64,000 nt of DNA. It comes from Lachnospiraceae bacterium (lineage in GTDB: Bacteria; Bacillota; Clostridia; Lachnospirales; Lachnospiraceae). The stretch is from assembly GCA_017439665.1 (NCBI GenBank), contig JAFSIS010000003.1, forward strand, positions 1 through 64,000. Reading direction: 5' to 3'. The translations under genes and the position numbers were made by a program. The notes under the pieces were generated by a model that saw only the letters and a program-made list of their open reading frames with translations, made no database searches and was not told the origin of the DNA. Positions within the stretch are counted from its first letter, which is position 1. The number at the start of each line of letters is the position of its first letter. This document shows, piece after piece, positions 43,608 to 51,940 of this stretch.

Positions 43608-44408
43608 GTGCTGATAAGAACAATAAAAATATTTCCTTTAAGTTTCTTCATGAATTTGGTAATTACCATTTTATTTACGCTGGTTTTTTATCAGGAAAGT
43701 TTTTTCCTTCTCATAATTTTCCTTGCGCTCTATCTGGCCACCTCTTATATGGTTATGGCAACAGGATGTCTTACTGTACTTGAGGCAAAGAAGCTGTTTA
43801 TGGCACAAAAAACAGCAGCCCTGGCAGAGGGCTGGAACTATCTTAAAAGAAAGGTTCCCTTATTCTATCTGCTAAGAATATTCTGGAATATTTTTCTGGA
43901 ATCTAATTTGTTAAGCAGATGGGATGACCTTCCCTATTATCTGCCGTTTCTTATGATTTGTGTTGTTCCGATAGAATATGGATGTATATTCAGATATTAT
44001 CATAAAAGCCGGAAATTTTCAGCAGTGTCGGGAAAAACGGAGGTTGACAGTTTTAAAACTGAAAAAAAGAGAAAAGCCTTTTCTCCCGGTTTCTATGGTA
44101 AACTATATGGAATATCAGGCGGTATAGGCTGCTACTGTTATCTTAACTATCTCTTTATGGGTGTATTCGGGGAGCCTCATCTTCACCCTTATTCTTATCC
44201 CTTTTACAGAATCGTCAGTGCTCTTGCCTTTTGGTGTTTCATGCTTCTTTTGACCCATCATTATCTCCATTTTGAAAAAGGAGAAAAACCTGCAAAAAAG
44301 CTAATCATCGAAGTTGTATATATGATCGTGGTCTTCATCCTGACATTCTTTCTGTGGGGTGGTCTGCTGCAATCTATCGAATATTTAGATTATCAAAATA
44401 ATATTTAA
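43608..44408 (+). CDS. Unrecognised polytopic membrane protein, paralogue A
   Basis: This 266-residue protein has about six hydrophobic segments. Its N-terminal third matches the next gene in pattern: an amphipathic start, two membrane helices, then a conserved block (AALAEGWNYLKRKVPLFYLLRIFWNIF) resembling DELKEAWCLLKLDTLPFYLLNFFW of the neighbour. The GTG at 43608 is only three bases after GAGGA, so the start is uncertain; the next in-frame ATG is 14 codons later. No transporter signature is recognised. Confidence 0.65.
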   Translation: MLIRTIKIFPLSFFMNLVITILFTLVFYQESFFLLIIFLALYLATSYMVMATGCLTVLEAKKLFMAQKTAALAEGWNYLKRKVPLFYLLRIFWNIFLESNLLSRWDDLPYYLPFLMICVVPIEYGCIFRYYHKSRKFSAVSGKTEVDSFKTEKKRKAFSPGFYGKLYGISGGIGCYCYLNYLFMGVFGEPHLHPYSYPFYRIVSALAFWCFMLLLTHHYLHFEKGEKPAKKLIIEVVYMIVVFILTFFLWGGLLQSIEYLDYQNNI

Positions 44409-44492
44409 ATCAATGGAAACAGGCTGATTTACAGCAGGGTATTTATTTGATAAAGTAGAATCAGCAAAAATTACTTTAGCGAAAGAGGACAG

Positions 44493-45362
44493 ATGAAAAC
44501 TGCAAAACTATTTTTCTTTGGATTATATACCCATTTATTATTAAGCATAGCCATACCCGTTATGCTTCTATATTATCTTGAAGAAGGTTGGAACGAATTT
44601 TCAGTAAAACTTCTATTATTTTACATAGGCATGATCGGGATCGTTTTGATTGCAGGTCTGATCGCCATGATGGATGGAATAAAATTATACAAAACAGGGG
44701 AGTTTGATGAGTTGAAAGAAGCATGGTGTCTACTGAAGCTGGATACCCTTCCTTTTTATCTTCTCAATTTTTTCTGGAGCCTTCTGGCCTGGGTTATGCT
44801 CATCGGTGGTACCAGAGGACTTATGGCCCTTCTGCTTCCCATTCCCATATTAATTACCTGTGGCTTTATTGTAGAGAGTGGTGTGATTGGGATCCTTTAT
44901 ATCAGGGCTTTAAAGAAAAAAGAAAATCAGGAATATAAGCCCGGAATAATCCATTATTTTCTGCAATTGTTTTCTATATTGGATATCATCAGCAGTATTC
45001 GCATCCTGTGGAAAACAGACAGGCAGTCTCTGCCAGAAAAGCTTAAACTCTTTATTCTTCCTTTGTTTACCGGACTAGCCGGTGGAGCGGGTTTTTATCT
45101 TGCTAATCAATCATTTTTTAGAAAACCAGTAGCCATCTTAGACCCATCTTCCCTTTCCTATCAGCCGAGACCGGAATTGATCATTGGGGATATCCTTTTG
45201 GGGCTGAGCTTACTGGGCCTGATATTCAGTCTTATTTTGATTTTCAGCAAAAAGAAAAACCGGATCACGGAGCTTGTCAAGCTGCTTACTTTACTGGTTG
45301 CAGGTATAGAGATAGAATTTGTAGCACTAACAATCAGTCCCATCTTACTTGGATGGTTTTAA
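44493..45362 (+). CDS. Unrecognised polytopic membrane protein, paralogue B
   Basis: This 289-residue protein has about seven hydrophobic segments and a hydrophilic central loop (KKKENQEYKPGIIHYF). Its N-terminal third is similar to the preceding gene product, suggesting an old tandem duplication. The start follows a GAGG ribosome site. It ends 12 bp before the TfoX-domain gene, whose AAGGAGG lies in that gap. Function unknown. Confidence 0.68.
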   Translation: MKTAKLFFFGLYTHLLLSIAIPVMLLYYLEEGWNEFSVKLLLFYIGMIGIVLIAGLIAMMDGIKLYKTGEFDELKEAWCLLKLDTLPFYLLNFFWSLLAWVMLIGGTRGLMALLLPIPILITCGFIVESGVIGILYIRALKKKENQEYKPGIIHYFLQLFSILDIISSIRILWKTDRQSLPEKLKLFILPLFTGLAGGAGFYLANQSFFRKPVAILDPSSLSYQPRPELIIGDILLGLSLLGLIFSLILIFSKKKNRITELVKLLTLLVAGIEIEFVALTISPILLGWF

Positions 45363-45374
45363 GGAGGAAGATCT

Positions 45375-45632
45375 GTGGCTGAATTAACAACCATGATGAA
45401 TATTGGAAAAGAAATGGCGAAAAAACTGACTTCTGTAGGTATTGATACTTCTGAAAAACTGGCAGAAGAAGGCTCCAAACAGGCATTTGTTAAATTAAAA
45501 ACAGCATATCCTAGTGTATGCCTGGTGCATTTATATGCTCTGGAGGGAGCTATCACCAATGTGGAATTCAACCAGCTTTCCAAAGAGAAAAAGGAGGAAT
45601 TGAAGGAATTCAGTGATTTTTTAAAGGGATAA
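45375..45632 (+). CDS. TfoX C-terminal domain protein
   Basis: This 85-residue protein corresponds to the TfoX/Sxy C-terminal domain alone (LTTMMNIGKEMAKKLTSVGIDTSEKLAEEGSKQAFVKLK, CLVHLYALEGAITNVEFNQLS), a helix-hairpin-helix-like fold. Full TfoX proteins regulate competence in Gammaproteobacteria; stand-alone domains in Firmicutes have no established role. GTG start with AAGGAGG at good spacing, possibly co-transcribed with the membrane protein upstream. Confidence 0.88.
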   Translation: MAELTTMMNIGKEMAKKLTSVGIDTSEKLAEEGSKQAFVKLKTAYPSVCLVHLYALEGAITNVEFNQLSKEKKEELKEFSDFLKG

Positions 45633-45677
45633 CTATACCGTTCTCTACATTTATCTAATAAAAATGACAAAAAGTTA

Positions 45678-45706
45678 TTGCAATAACATTTAATTTGTGT
45701 TATTTT
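45678..45706 (+). promoter_or_regulatory. Promoter of the second PD-(D/E)XK leader
   Basis: TTGCAA (45678-45683), a 17-bp spacer and TATTTT (45701-45706), aligned base-for-base with the promoter of copy A. The following TTTTCTTAAGTTGAATCTAAG block is nearly identical to copy A. Confidence 0.6.
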
Positions 45707-45712
45707 GATAAA

Positions 45713-45885
45713 AAGCATATTTTCTTAAGTTGAATCTAAGAGGGGATTAACCCTCTCCAATCCTGTCAACAATTCTTCAGCAGGTATTTTCCTGCTCCTA
45801 TCAGAAAATTCATGCTTTTCAATACCATTTAAGCAGGAGTTTTCTGATTTTGAAAATCTCCTGACAATTGAATAAAGGAGGTTTT
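45713..45885 (+). promoter_or_regulatory. Structured 5' leader RNA, copy B (candidate translational switch)
   Basis: Same order of elements as at 9074: GTTGA (45729)/TCAAC (45766) around AGAGGG/CCCTCT, where copy A has AGAGAT/GTCTCT, so both changed base pairs are preserved. Then hairpin GCAGG/CCTGC (45780-45795), arm L1 CAGAAAATTC (45802) with R1 GGAGTTTTCTG (45836-45846), and L2 GAAAATCTCCT (45852-45862) with R2 AGGAGGTTTT (45876-45885) covering the Shine-Dalgarno. The competing pair is especially clear here: CAGGAGTTTTC (45834-45844) with GAAAATCTCCTG (45852-45863), 11 bp with one bulged base. Confidence 0.7.
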
Positions 45886-46806
45886 ATGAAGAAACAAATG
45901 AGAAACCAGTATCACCCTTATGTCTGTGCAGGACTGCATATCCTGTTGGAGGAAGATGAAGACCATCTGATCTTTAATGAAGAGCATCAATTGGGAGTAG
46001 GATCAAAGGCCATTGACTGCCTGATCATAAAAAAAGAGCCTGATGTGCAGATAAAAAAGGATATCGGTCAACTTTTTCTGGGACATAACCTGGTAGAGAT
46101 CAAAGGCTATAGGGACAGCTTAAGTATAGACGGCTTCTATAAGGCTTTTGGTTATGGACTTTTTTACAAGGCAGATACAGGCAGCGAAAATAGTATTGAC
46201 ATTAAGGACATTACTCTTACCTTTATCTGCAGCAGGAGACCCCTTAAGCTGCTTAAACATCTCAAGGAGACATGGAATGTAGTGTATATAAAAAAGTGGT
46301 CGGGGATCTATTATCTGGAAGGTATGATTATTCCCATGCAGCTGATCGTTGCCTCTCAGCTTGATCCCACTGAGTATCTGTGGCTTAGGAGCATTCTGCT
46401 TCCTCTGAAAACCAGGCAGGAGCTGCAGAAGATTTATACATCCTATGATCAGCACAGGGCAAATAATTTTTATGAAAAAGCGATGAACTTTATTACCAAA
46501 AAAGACCGGAAAATCATAAGGAGGTATGGAGATATGTGTGAAGAACTGCAAAAATTATTGTGGGAAATGGCTGGTGAACGGGCTGAAAAAATGGCTGAAG
46601 AAATGGCTGAAGAAAAAGCCAAAGAAATGGCTGAAGAAAAAGCCAAAGAAATGGCTGAAGAAAAAGCCAAAGAAATGGTTGAGGAAAAAGAGTTCAAAAT
46701 AGTCAAAAATATGCTCCTCAAAGGACTATCCTGTAAGGAAATCGGTGAATATACCGGTATAAGCATAGAAGAGGTACAAAGGATTCAGAAGAGAATCGCA
46801 TGCTGA
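45886..46806 (+). CDS. PD-(D/E)XK nuclease-like protein, copy 2
   Basis: This 306-residue paralogue of the gene at 9263 has the same residue numbering for the putative active site: Asp44 in KAIDCLII and Glu71-x-Lys73 in LVEIKGYRD. It differs by a Met/Ala/Glu/Lys-rich helix near residues 230-275 built from tandem 24-bp repeats, before the shared tail (GLSCKEIGEYTGISIEEVQRIQ). The ATG at 45886 sits behind AGGAGG, which is inside the leader hairpin; an upstream in-frame TTG at 45868 is rejected. A DNA-cleaving role is likely by fold only. Confidence 0.75.
   Translation: MKKQMRNQYHPYVCAGLHILLEEDEDHLIFNEEHQLGVGSKAIDCLIIKKEPDVQIKKDIGQLFLGHNLVEIKGYRDSLSIDGFYKAFGYGLFYKADTGSENSIDIKDITLTFICSRRPLKLLKHLKETWNVVYIKKWSGIYYLEGMIIPMQLIVASQLDPTEYLWLRSILLPLKTRQELQKIYTSYDQHRANNFYEKAMNFITKKDRKIIRRYGDMCEELQKLLWEMAGERAEKMAEEMAEEKAKEMAEEKAKEMAEEKAKEMVEEKEFKIVKNMLLKGLSCKEIGEYTGISIEEVQRIQKRIAC
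46600..46671 (+). repeat. Three tandem 24-bp repeats within a coding coiled coil
   Basis: Three exact copies of a 24-bp unit, each encoding EMAEEKAK, with degenerate partial copies on both sides. The repeats keep the frame, so copy-number slippage would lengthen or shorten the helix by eight residues. Confidence 0.9.
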
Positions 46807-46843
46807 ACTGTTACTGTTGAATTCGCCAATTAGGATAATTTTC

Positions 46844-46872
46844 TTGACAAACCTATAAAAATACATTAGTCT
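46844..46872 (+). promoter_or_regulatory. Promoter of the structured RNA upstream of speA
   Basis: TTGACA (46844-46849), a 17-bp spacer and TAGTCT (46867-46872). The -35 is consensus and the -10 matches at the key positions T1, A2 and T6. Start expected near 46879. Confidence 0.6.
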
Positions 46873-46878
46873 GTGTAA

Positions 46879-47272
46879 AGGAATGAATCTAGGTAACGGA
46901 GTCTTTCCCAAGCGATTATTACGGACCACTCTGCACAACGGGTCTATGCCCGGATTAAGGTAAAGAGTTAAGGCCATACGGACAGCCGGGTCCACTGCCG
47001 ATTGGCGGTTTACCGCCTTATTGATTGAACATATTCTTTTTTATAAGTTGGTTACTTTATAACCGAAATGCGCATTGTACGCAGACTTGTGAAACGGTCA
47101 ATAAAGAGTAGTAAAAGTATTGTTGCTATATAGACTCTGTATCCCTTACATATCCAGTTCATTATTTATATCTGAGCCTATGCTTAAGAAAGATGCTTTT
47201 AACAAAAGAAAGCAGTCTGACTAATGTTTCCGGATATCACGCAAGCTGTGTAATTCAGCTTGCGTTTTTTTT
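46879..47272 (+). ncRNA. Structured RNA of ~390 nt: free ncRNA or leader of the polyamine operon
   Basis: No coding frame is credible. From 46898 to 47090 the sequence is markedly GC-richer and full of hairpins: CGGG/CCCG (46939-46952), GGAC/GTCC (46980-46993), GCC/GGC (46997-47006), GGCGG/CCGCC (47004-47017), GGTTA/TAACC (47050-47064) and TGCG/CGCA (47069-47083). The third and fourth share GGC and exclude each other; CGGACC (46922-46927) could also pair long-range with GGGTCC (46988-46993). It ends in an intrinsic terminator, 53 bases before the speA start codon. I cannot assign it to a named RNA class. Its size and position fit either an independent ncRNA or an attenuator. Confidence 0.55.
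47239..47272 (+). terminator. Intrinsic terminator upstream of speA
   Basis: ACGCAAGCTG (47239-47248) and CAGCTTGCGT (47256-47265) form a perfect 10-bp stem followed by seven T. No clear sigma-A promoter lies between it and speA. A 7-bp inverted repeat TACAAAC-AAA-GTTTGTA (47291-47307) precedes the speA ribosome site. Confidence 0.92.
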
Positions 47273-47324
47273 GTTGAAGTTAAATAGTATTACAAACAAA
47301 GTTTGTATATGCATGGAGGATAAG

Positions 47325-48779
47325 ATGGAAAGCAGAAGTGTAGATCAACATGAGGCTCCTATTTATGAGGCATTACAGACCTTCAGGCAGATGCGGGTGG
47401 TTCCCTTTGATGTACCTGGTCATAAGCATGGAAAGGGGAATCCGGAACTGACCGATTTCTTAGGGGAAAAATGCGTAACCATTGATGTTAACAGTATGAA
47501 ACCTCTGGATAATCTCTGCCACCCTATTTCCGTTATCCATGAAGCAGAGGTTCTGGCGGCAGATGCATTTGGTGCAGCACATGCATTTTTGATGGTGGGG
47601 GGCACCACAAGCTCTGTACAAAGCATGATCCTTTCTACCTGTAAACGGGGTGACAAGATCATCCTGCCCCGTAATGTTCACCGCAGTGTGATCAATGCTC
47701 TGGTGCTTTGCGGTGCAGTACCGGTTTATGTAAATCCGGAGGTGGATCACCGCTTAGGGATAGCCCTGGGGATGCAGAGAGAACAGGTTAAAAAGGCTAT
47801 CCGTGAACATCCTGATGCCGTAGCCGTTCTGGTCAACAATCCTACCTATTATGGGATCTGCAGTGATCTGAAAGCAATCGTAAAAATGGCCCATGATGCA
47901 GGGATGTACTGCCTGGCCGATGAAGCCCATGGAACCCATTTTTATTTTGGTGTGGGAATGCCCATTTCAGCAATGGAAGCAGGAGCAGATATGGCAGCTG
48001 TATCCATGCATAAAAGTGGGGGAAGTCTGACCCAGTCCAGCCTCCTGCTGATCGGCCCAAAGGTAAATGCGGGCCATGTCAGACAGATCATTAATCTTAC
48101 CCAGACCACCTCCGGCAGCTATTTATTGATGTCCAGCCTGGATATCAGCCGCCGCAATCTGGCTTTAAGGGGCAGGGAGGTCTTTGCTAAGGTAGTGAAC
48201 ATGGCAGAATATGCCAGAGAAGAGATCAATGCCATCGGTGGATATTATGCCTTTGGAAGAGAGCTGGTTAACGGAAATTCCATCTTTGACTTTGATCCCA
48301 CGAAGCTGAGTGTACATACCAGAGATATCGGACTGGCCGGTATCGAGGTCTATGATCTTTTGAGAGATGAGTATGATATTCAGATTGAGTTTGGAGACAT
48401 CGGGAACATCCTGGCCTATCTCTCCATAGGAGACCGCCCCCAGGAGCTGGAACGTCTGGTCAGCGCTCTTGCGGAGATCAGGAGGAGATTCCAACGTGAC
48501 TCCAGTGGCCTTTTAAGTCAGGAATATATTGATCCGGAAGTAGTGATGAGCCCTCAGGAAGCCTTCTATGCGGCAAAAAAAAGTATCCCTTTGGCAGATA
48601 GTGAAGGCTGTGTCTGTAGTGAGTTTGTCATGTGTTATCCTCCGGGAATCCCTATTTTGTCTCCCGGTGAACGGATCACGGCAGAAATTCTGGATTATAT
48701 TGAATATGCCAGAGAAAAGGGCTGCTCCATGACCGGACCGGAAGATCCGGGAATCAGGAAGATTAACGTATTACAATAA
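47325..48779 (+). CDS. speA: Arginine decarboxylase (Orn/Lys/Arg decarboxylase family, SpeA-type)
   Basis: This PLP enzyme is predicted to convert arginine to agmatine, the first step of the operon's putrescine route; agmatinase two genes downstream supports arginine as substrate. The 484-residue protein has VPFDVPGHKHGKGNPEL, the AHAFLMVGGTTSSVQ segment, DEAHGTHFYF and the PLP lysine in SMHKSGGSLTQSS. It is the compact form without a response-regulator-like wing domain. The start is set at 47325 behind GGAGGA; an ORF extension back to 47193 would run through the terminator hairpin and is rejected. Confidence 0.9.
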   Translation: MESRSVDQHEAPIYEALQTFRQMRVVPFDVPGHKHGKGNPELTDFLGEKCVTIDVNSMKPLDNLCHPISVIHEAEVLAADAFGAAHAFLMVGGTTSSVQSMILSTCKRGDKIILPRNVHRSVINALVLCGAVPVYVNPEVDHRLGIALGMQREQVKKAIREHPDAVAVLVNNPTYYGICSDLKAIVKMAHDAGMYCLADEAHGTHFYFGVGMPISAMEAGADMAAVSMHKSGGSLTQSSLLLIGPKVNAGHVRQIINLTQTTSGSYLLMSSLDISRRNLALRGREVFAKVVNMAEYAREEINAIGGYYAFGRELVNGNSIFDFDPTKLSVHTRDIGLAGIEVYDLLRDEYDIQIEFGDIGNILAYLSIGDRPQELERLVSALAEIRRRFQRDSSGLLSQEYIDPEVVMSPQEAFYAAKKSIPLADSEGCVCSEFVMCYPPGIPILSPGERITAEILDYIEYAREKGCSMTGPEDPGIRKINVLQ

Positions 48780-48820
48780 ATCCTGTCTGAATTTTGGCTC
48801 TTTGCAATGGAGGAAATCCC

Positions 48821-49672
48821 ATGGAAATGTGGTTTAGCGAATTTCATGCACCGGATGTAAAACACAGTATCCGTGTACATAAGCATTTATATTCAAAAAA
48901 AAGTGATTATCAACAGATTGATATTTTTGACACTCCGGAATTTGGCCGGGTATTGGCACTGGACGGCAACGTCATGCTGACGGAACGGGATGAATTTATC
49001 TATGACGAAATGATCACCCATGTTCCTATGGCCGTTCATCCGGGAATTCAGGATGTGCTGGTGATCGGAGCAGGGGATGGGGGCGTAGTCCGTGAGCTGG
49101 CCCGTTATGAACAGATCAGGAGAATCGACCTGGTAGAAATGGATCCGGAGGTAGTAGATGCCTGCCGCATCTATCTGCCGGAAAATGCCTGCCGTCTGGA
49201 TGACAGCCGGGTAAATATCTTTTTTGACAATGCCCTTAGATTTATTCGAAGACGAAAAGATGAATATGATCTGATCATCGTAGATTCCACCGATCCCTTT
49301 GGTCCATCAGAGGGCTATTTTACCCGGGAATTTTATGGAATCTGCTACAATGCCCTGCATGAGGATGGAATTATGGTCAATCAGCAGGGAAGTCCCTTTT
49401 ATAAACATGATGCCCAGGCTATGCAAAGAAGCCATAAACGGATCGTGAATACCTTTCCCATCAGCCGGGTCTACCAGGCGCACATTCCGACCTATGCAGC
49501 CGGCTACTGGCTCTTTGGCTTTGCCAGTAAAAAATATCATCCTGTAGATGACTTTGATGCAAAAAAATGGTTGGGAATGAATTTAAGAACCCAGTATTAC
49601 ACCACAAAGCTGCATGTAGGTGCCTTTTACCTTCCTGCTTATCTGGAAAAAATGCTGGAAGAGGTAGAATGA
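48821..49672 (+). CDS. speE: Spermidine synthase (polyamine aminopropyltransferase)
   Basis: This enzyme transfers an aminopropyl group from decarboxylated SAM to putrescine or a related amine. The 283-residue protein has WFSEFHAPDVKHSIRV at the N-terminus, the substrate gate DEFIYDEMITHVPM, the SAM-like binding loop VLVIGAGDGGVVRELARY and the catalytic IIVDSTDPFGPSEGYF. The start at 48821 follows TGGAGGA. No speD, the source of decarboxylated SAM, lies in the window. The stop overlaps speB by four bases. Confidence 0.93.
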   Translation: MEMWFSEFHAPDVKHSIRVHKHLYSKKSDYQQIDIFDTPEFGRVLALDGNVMLTERDEFIYDEMITHVPMAVHPGIQDVLVIGAGDGGVVRELARYEQIRRIDLVEMDPEVVDACRIYLPENACRLDDSRVNIFFDNALRFIRRRKDEYDLIIVDSTDPFGPSEGYFTREFYGICYNALHEDGIMVNQQGSPFYKHDAQAMQRSHKRIVNTFPISRVYQAHIPTYAAGYWLFGFASKKYHPVDDFDAKKWLGMNLRTQYYTTKLHVGAFYLPAYLEKMLEEVE

Positions 49673-50538
49673 GAGGAACTATGTTGAAGAAAAATATCGA
49701 AAATTTTATTGGCTGTGAGGCAGAATACGAAGAAGCGGACATCGTTCTTTATGGAGCACCCTTTGATTCTACCACCAGCTTTCGGCCGGGAGCCAGATTC
49801 GGTCCCTCCGCCATCCGCCACGAAAGCTTTGGACTGGAAACCTACAGCCCCTATCAGAATAAGGATCTGGAGGACTGTCGAATTTTTGACAGTGGAGATC
49901 TGGAGCTTTGTATTGGAGACAGCAATCTGGCTCTTAAGGCCATAGAAGAGAGAGCAGAAGAGATCATTAAGGATGGTAAATTCCCCTTTTTATTGGGCGG
50001 AGAGCATCTGGTAACTTTAAGTGCCATAAAAGCAGTATTGGCCGCCTATCCGGACCTGCACATTATCCAGTTTGATGCTCATGCTGATCTCAGGGAGGAT
50101 TATCTGGGAGCAAAATTAAGCCATGCATGCGTGATGCGAAGGGCATATGACCTGGTGGGAGACGGGCGGATTCATCAGTTTTGCATCCGCAGTGGAGAAG
50201 GTTCAGAATTTGCATTTGCCCATAAACACACCGATATGCACCCTTTTGATTTTTCCGGATTAAAGGAGCTGGTCAGTTCTTTAAAAAAGGCCAATACCCC
50301 AGTCTATTTTACCATTGATCTTGACTGCCTTGATCCGTCGGCTTTTCCCGGTACTGGAACGCCAGAGGCCGGAGGTGTTACCTTTAAGGAGCTTTTGGAT
50401 GCAGTATTAACGGTTTGTGAAGCCAATGTAGTAGGGGCAGACATCAACGAACTGGCTCCCATGCTGGATATGAGTGGAGTATCCACGGCCACTGCCTGCA
50501 AGGTGCTGCGGGAAATGCTGCTGGCCCTGTCGAAATAA
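49669..50538 (+). CDS. speB: Agmatinase
   Basis: This manganese ureohydrolase converts agmatine to putrescine and urea. The ~289-residue protein has the metal-binding motifs GGEHLVTLSA, QFDAHADLREDY and TIDLDCLDPSAFPGTGTPEAGG, diagnostic of the arginase/agmatinase family. The ATG at 49669 overlaps the speE stop; ATG 49681 is an equally possible start. It completes the arginine-agmatine-putrescine route with speA. Confidence 0.95.
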   Translation: MRGTMLKKNIENFIGCEAEYEEADIVLYGAPFDSTTSFRPGARFGPSAIRHESFGLETYSPYQNKDLEDCRIFDSGDLELCIGDSNLALKAIEERAEEIIKDGKFPFLLGGEHLVTLSAIKAVLAAYPDLHIIQFDAHADLREDYLGAKLSHACVMRRAYDLVGDGRIHQFCIRSGEGSEFAFAHKHTDMHPFDFSGLKELVSSLKKANTPVYFTIDLDCLDPSAFPGTGTPEAGGVTFKELLDAVLTVCEANVVGADINELAPMLDMSGVSTATACKVLREMLLALSK

Positions 50539-50563
50539 GAAGTAAAAGAAATGGAGAATAAAA

Positions 50564-51823
50564 ATGAGCAGAGTATTAGTCATCGGCTGCGGTGGAGTTG
50601 CCTCCGTTGCCATTCGTAAATGTTGTCAGGTAAGTGAAGTTTTTTCCGAAATCTGTATTGCCAGCAGAACCAAAGAAAAATGTGATGCTCTGGCAGAAAG
50701 TTTGAGGGGAAAAACCAATACTGTCATTACTACCGCCCAGGTGGATGCAGATAAAGTAGAGCAGGTCATCGATCTGATCAACTCCTACAAGCCTGATCTG
50801 GTAATGAATATTGCCCTTCCTTATCAGGATCTGACCATTATGGATGCCTGCCTGGCCTGTGGGGTGAACTATATGGATACGGCCAATTATGAGCCGGAGG
50901 ATACAGAGGATCCACAATGGCGGGAAATATACGAAAAACGCTGTAAGGAAGCCGGTTTTTCTGCCTATTTTGATTACAGCTGGCAGTGGGCTTATCGGGA
51001 AAAATTTGAAAAGGCCGGGCTTACTGCACTCTTAGGCTGTGGCTTTGATCCGGGCGTTACTCAGGCTTACTGTGCCTATGCCAAAAAGCATGAGTTTGAT
51101 ACCATTGATACCATTGATATTCTGGACTGCAACGGCGGAGATCATGGCTATCCCTTTGCCACCAACTTTAATCCGGAGGTGAATCTGCGTGAGGTTTCTG
51201 CTCCCGGAAGCTACTGGGAAAACGGTCGCTGGATAGAGATTCCTGCCATGAGTATTAAAAGAGAATACGACTTTGACGGTGTGGGCATGAAGGATATGTA
51301 TCTGCTTCATCATGAAGAAATTGAGTCCCTTGCTTTAAATCTTCCAGAAGTAAAACGGATCCGTTTCTTTATGACCTTTGGCCAGAGCTATCTGACCCAT
51401 ATGAAATGCCTGGAAAATGTAGGTATGCTTTCCACCACTCCGGTAAATTTTGAAGGACAGGAGATTATTCCCATTAAATTTTTAAAGGAGCTTCTGCCTG
51501 ATCCTGCAAGCCTCGGTCCCCGTACCCATGGAAAAACCAATATCGGCTGTATTTTTACCGGAAAAAAAGACGGTAAGGAAAAAACCTACTACATTTATAA
51601 CATCTGCGACCATCAGGAATGCTACCGGGAAGTGGAAAGTCAGGCCATCAGCTATACTACCGGTGTTCCGGCCATGTGCGGTGCCCTGATGCTTTTGACC
51701 GGAGAATGGAAAAAAGCCGGTGTATATACGGTTGAGGAATTTGATCCCGATCCCTTTTTAAAAGCACTGGATCAATACGGTCTTCCCCGTAAAGAAAGTC
51801 ATAGTCCTGTTTTGGTAGACTAA
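50564..51823 (+). CDS. Carboxynorspermidine/carboxyspermidine dehydrogenase
   Basis: This saccharopine-dehydrogenase-family protein of 419 residues has an N-terminal Rossmann motif VLVIGCGGVASVAIRKC. Further family segments are YMDTANYEPEDT, LLGCGFDPGVTQAYCAYA and DCNGGDHGYPFATNFNPEVNLREV. In this operon the likely reaction is NADPH-dependent condensation of aspartate semialdehyde with putrescine (or diaminopropane) to carboxyspermidine (or carboxynorspermidine). It is followed by the matching decarboxylase. Lysine biosynthesis is less likely given the polyamine neighbours. Confidence 0.88.
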   Translation: MSRVLVIGCGGVASVAIRKCCQVSEVFSEICIASRTKEKCDALAESLRGKTNTVITTAQVDADKVEQVIDLINSYKPDLVMNIALPYQDLTIMDACLACGVNYMDTANYEPEDTEDPQWREIYEKRCKEAGFSAYFDYSWQWAYREKFEKAGLTALLGCGFDPGVTQAYCAYAKKHEFDTIDTIDILDCNGGDHGYPFATNFNPEVNLREVSAPGSYWENGRWIEIPAMSIKREYDFDGVGMKDMYLLHHEEIESLALNLPEVKRIRFFMTFGQSYLTHMKCLENVGMLSTTPVNFEGQEIIPIKFLKELLPDPASLGPRTHGKTNIGCIFTGKKDGKEKTYYIYNICDHQECYREVESQAISYTTGVPAMCGALMLLTGEWKKAGVYTVEEFDPDPFLKALDQYGLPRKESHSPVLVD

Positions 51824-51940
51824 GGCAGAAAAAATACCAGAGTCAACATTTTTGAGAGAAATAATCGGGTCAAATGAAAAAAATGATAACCATGAAAGAA
51901 TTAAACAGTGATGAGAAATGAATGAAAGAATGGAAATCAA

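Noticed and set aside
46600..46671. CRISPR-like array
   Set aside because: The repeats are directly adjacent without spacers and keep the coding frame; no cas genes are in the window.
47193..47324. N-terminal extension of speA
   Set aside because: It would translate through a perfect terminator hairpin; the family start and GGAGGA ribosome site are at 47325.
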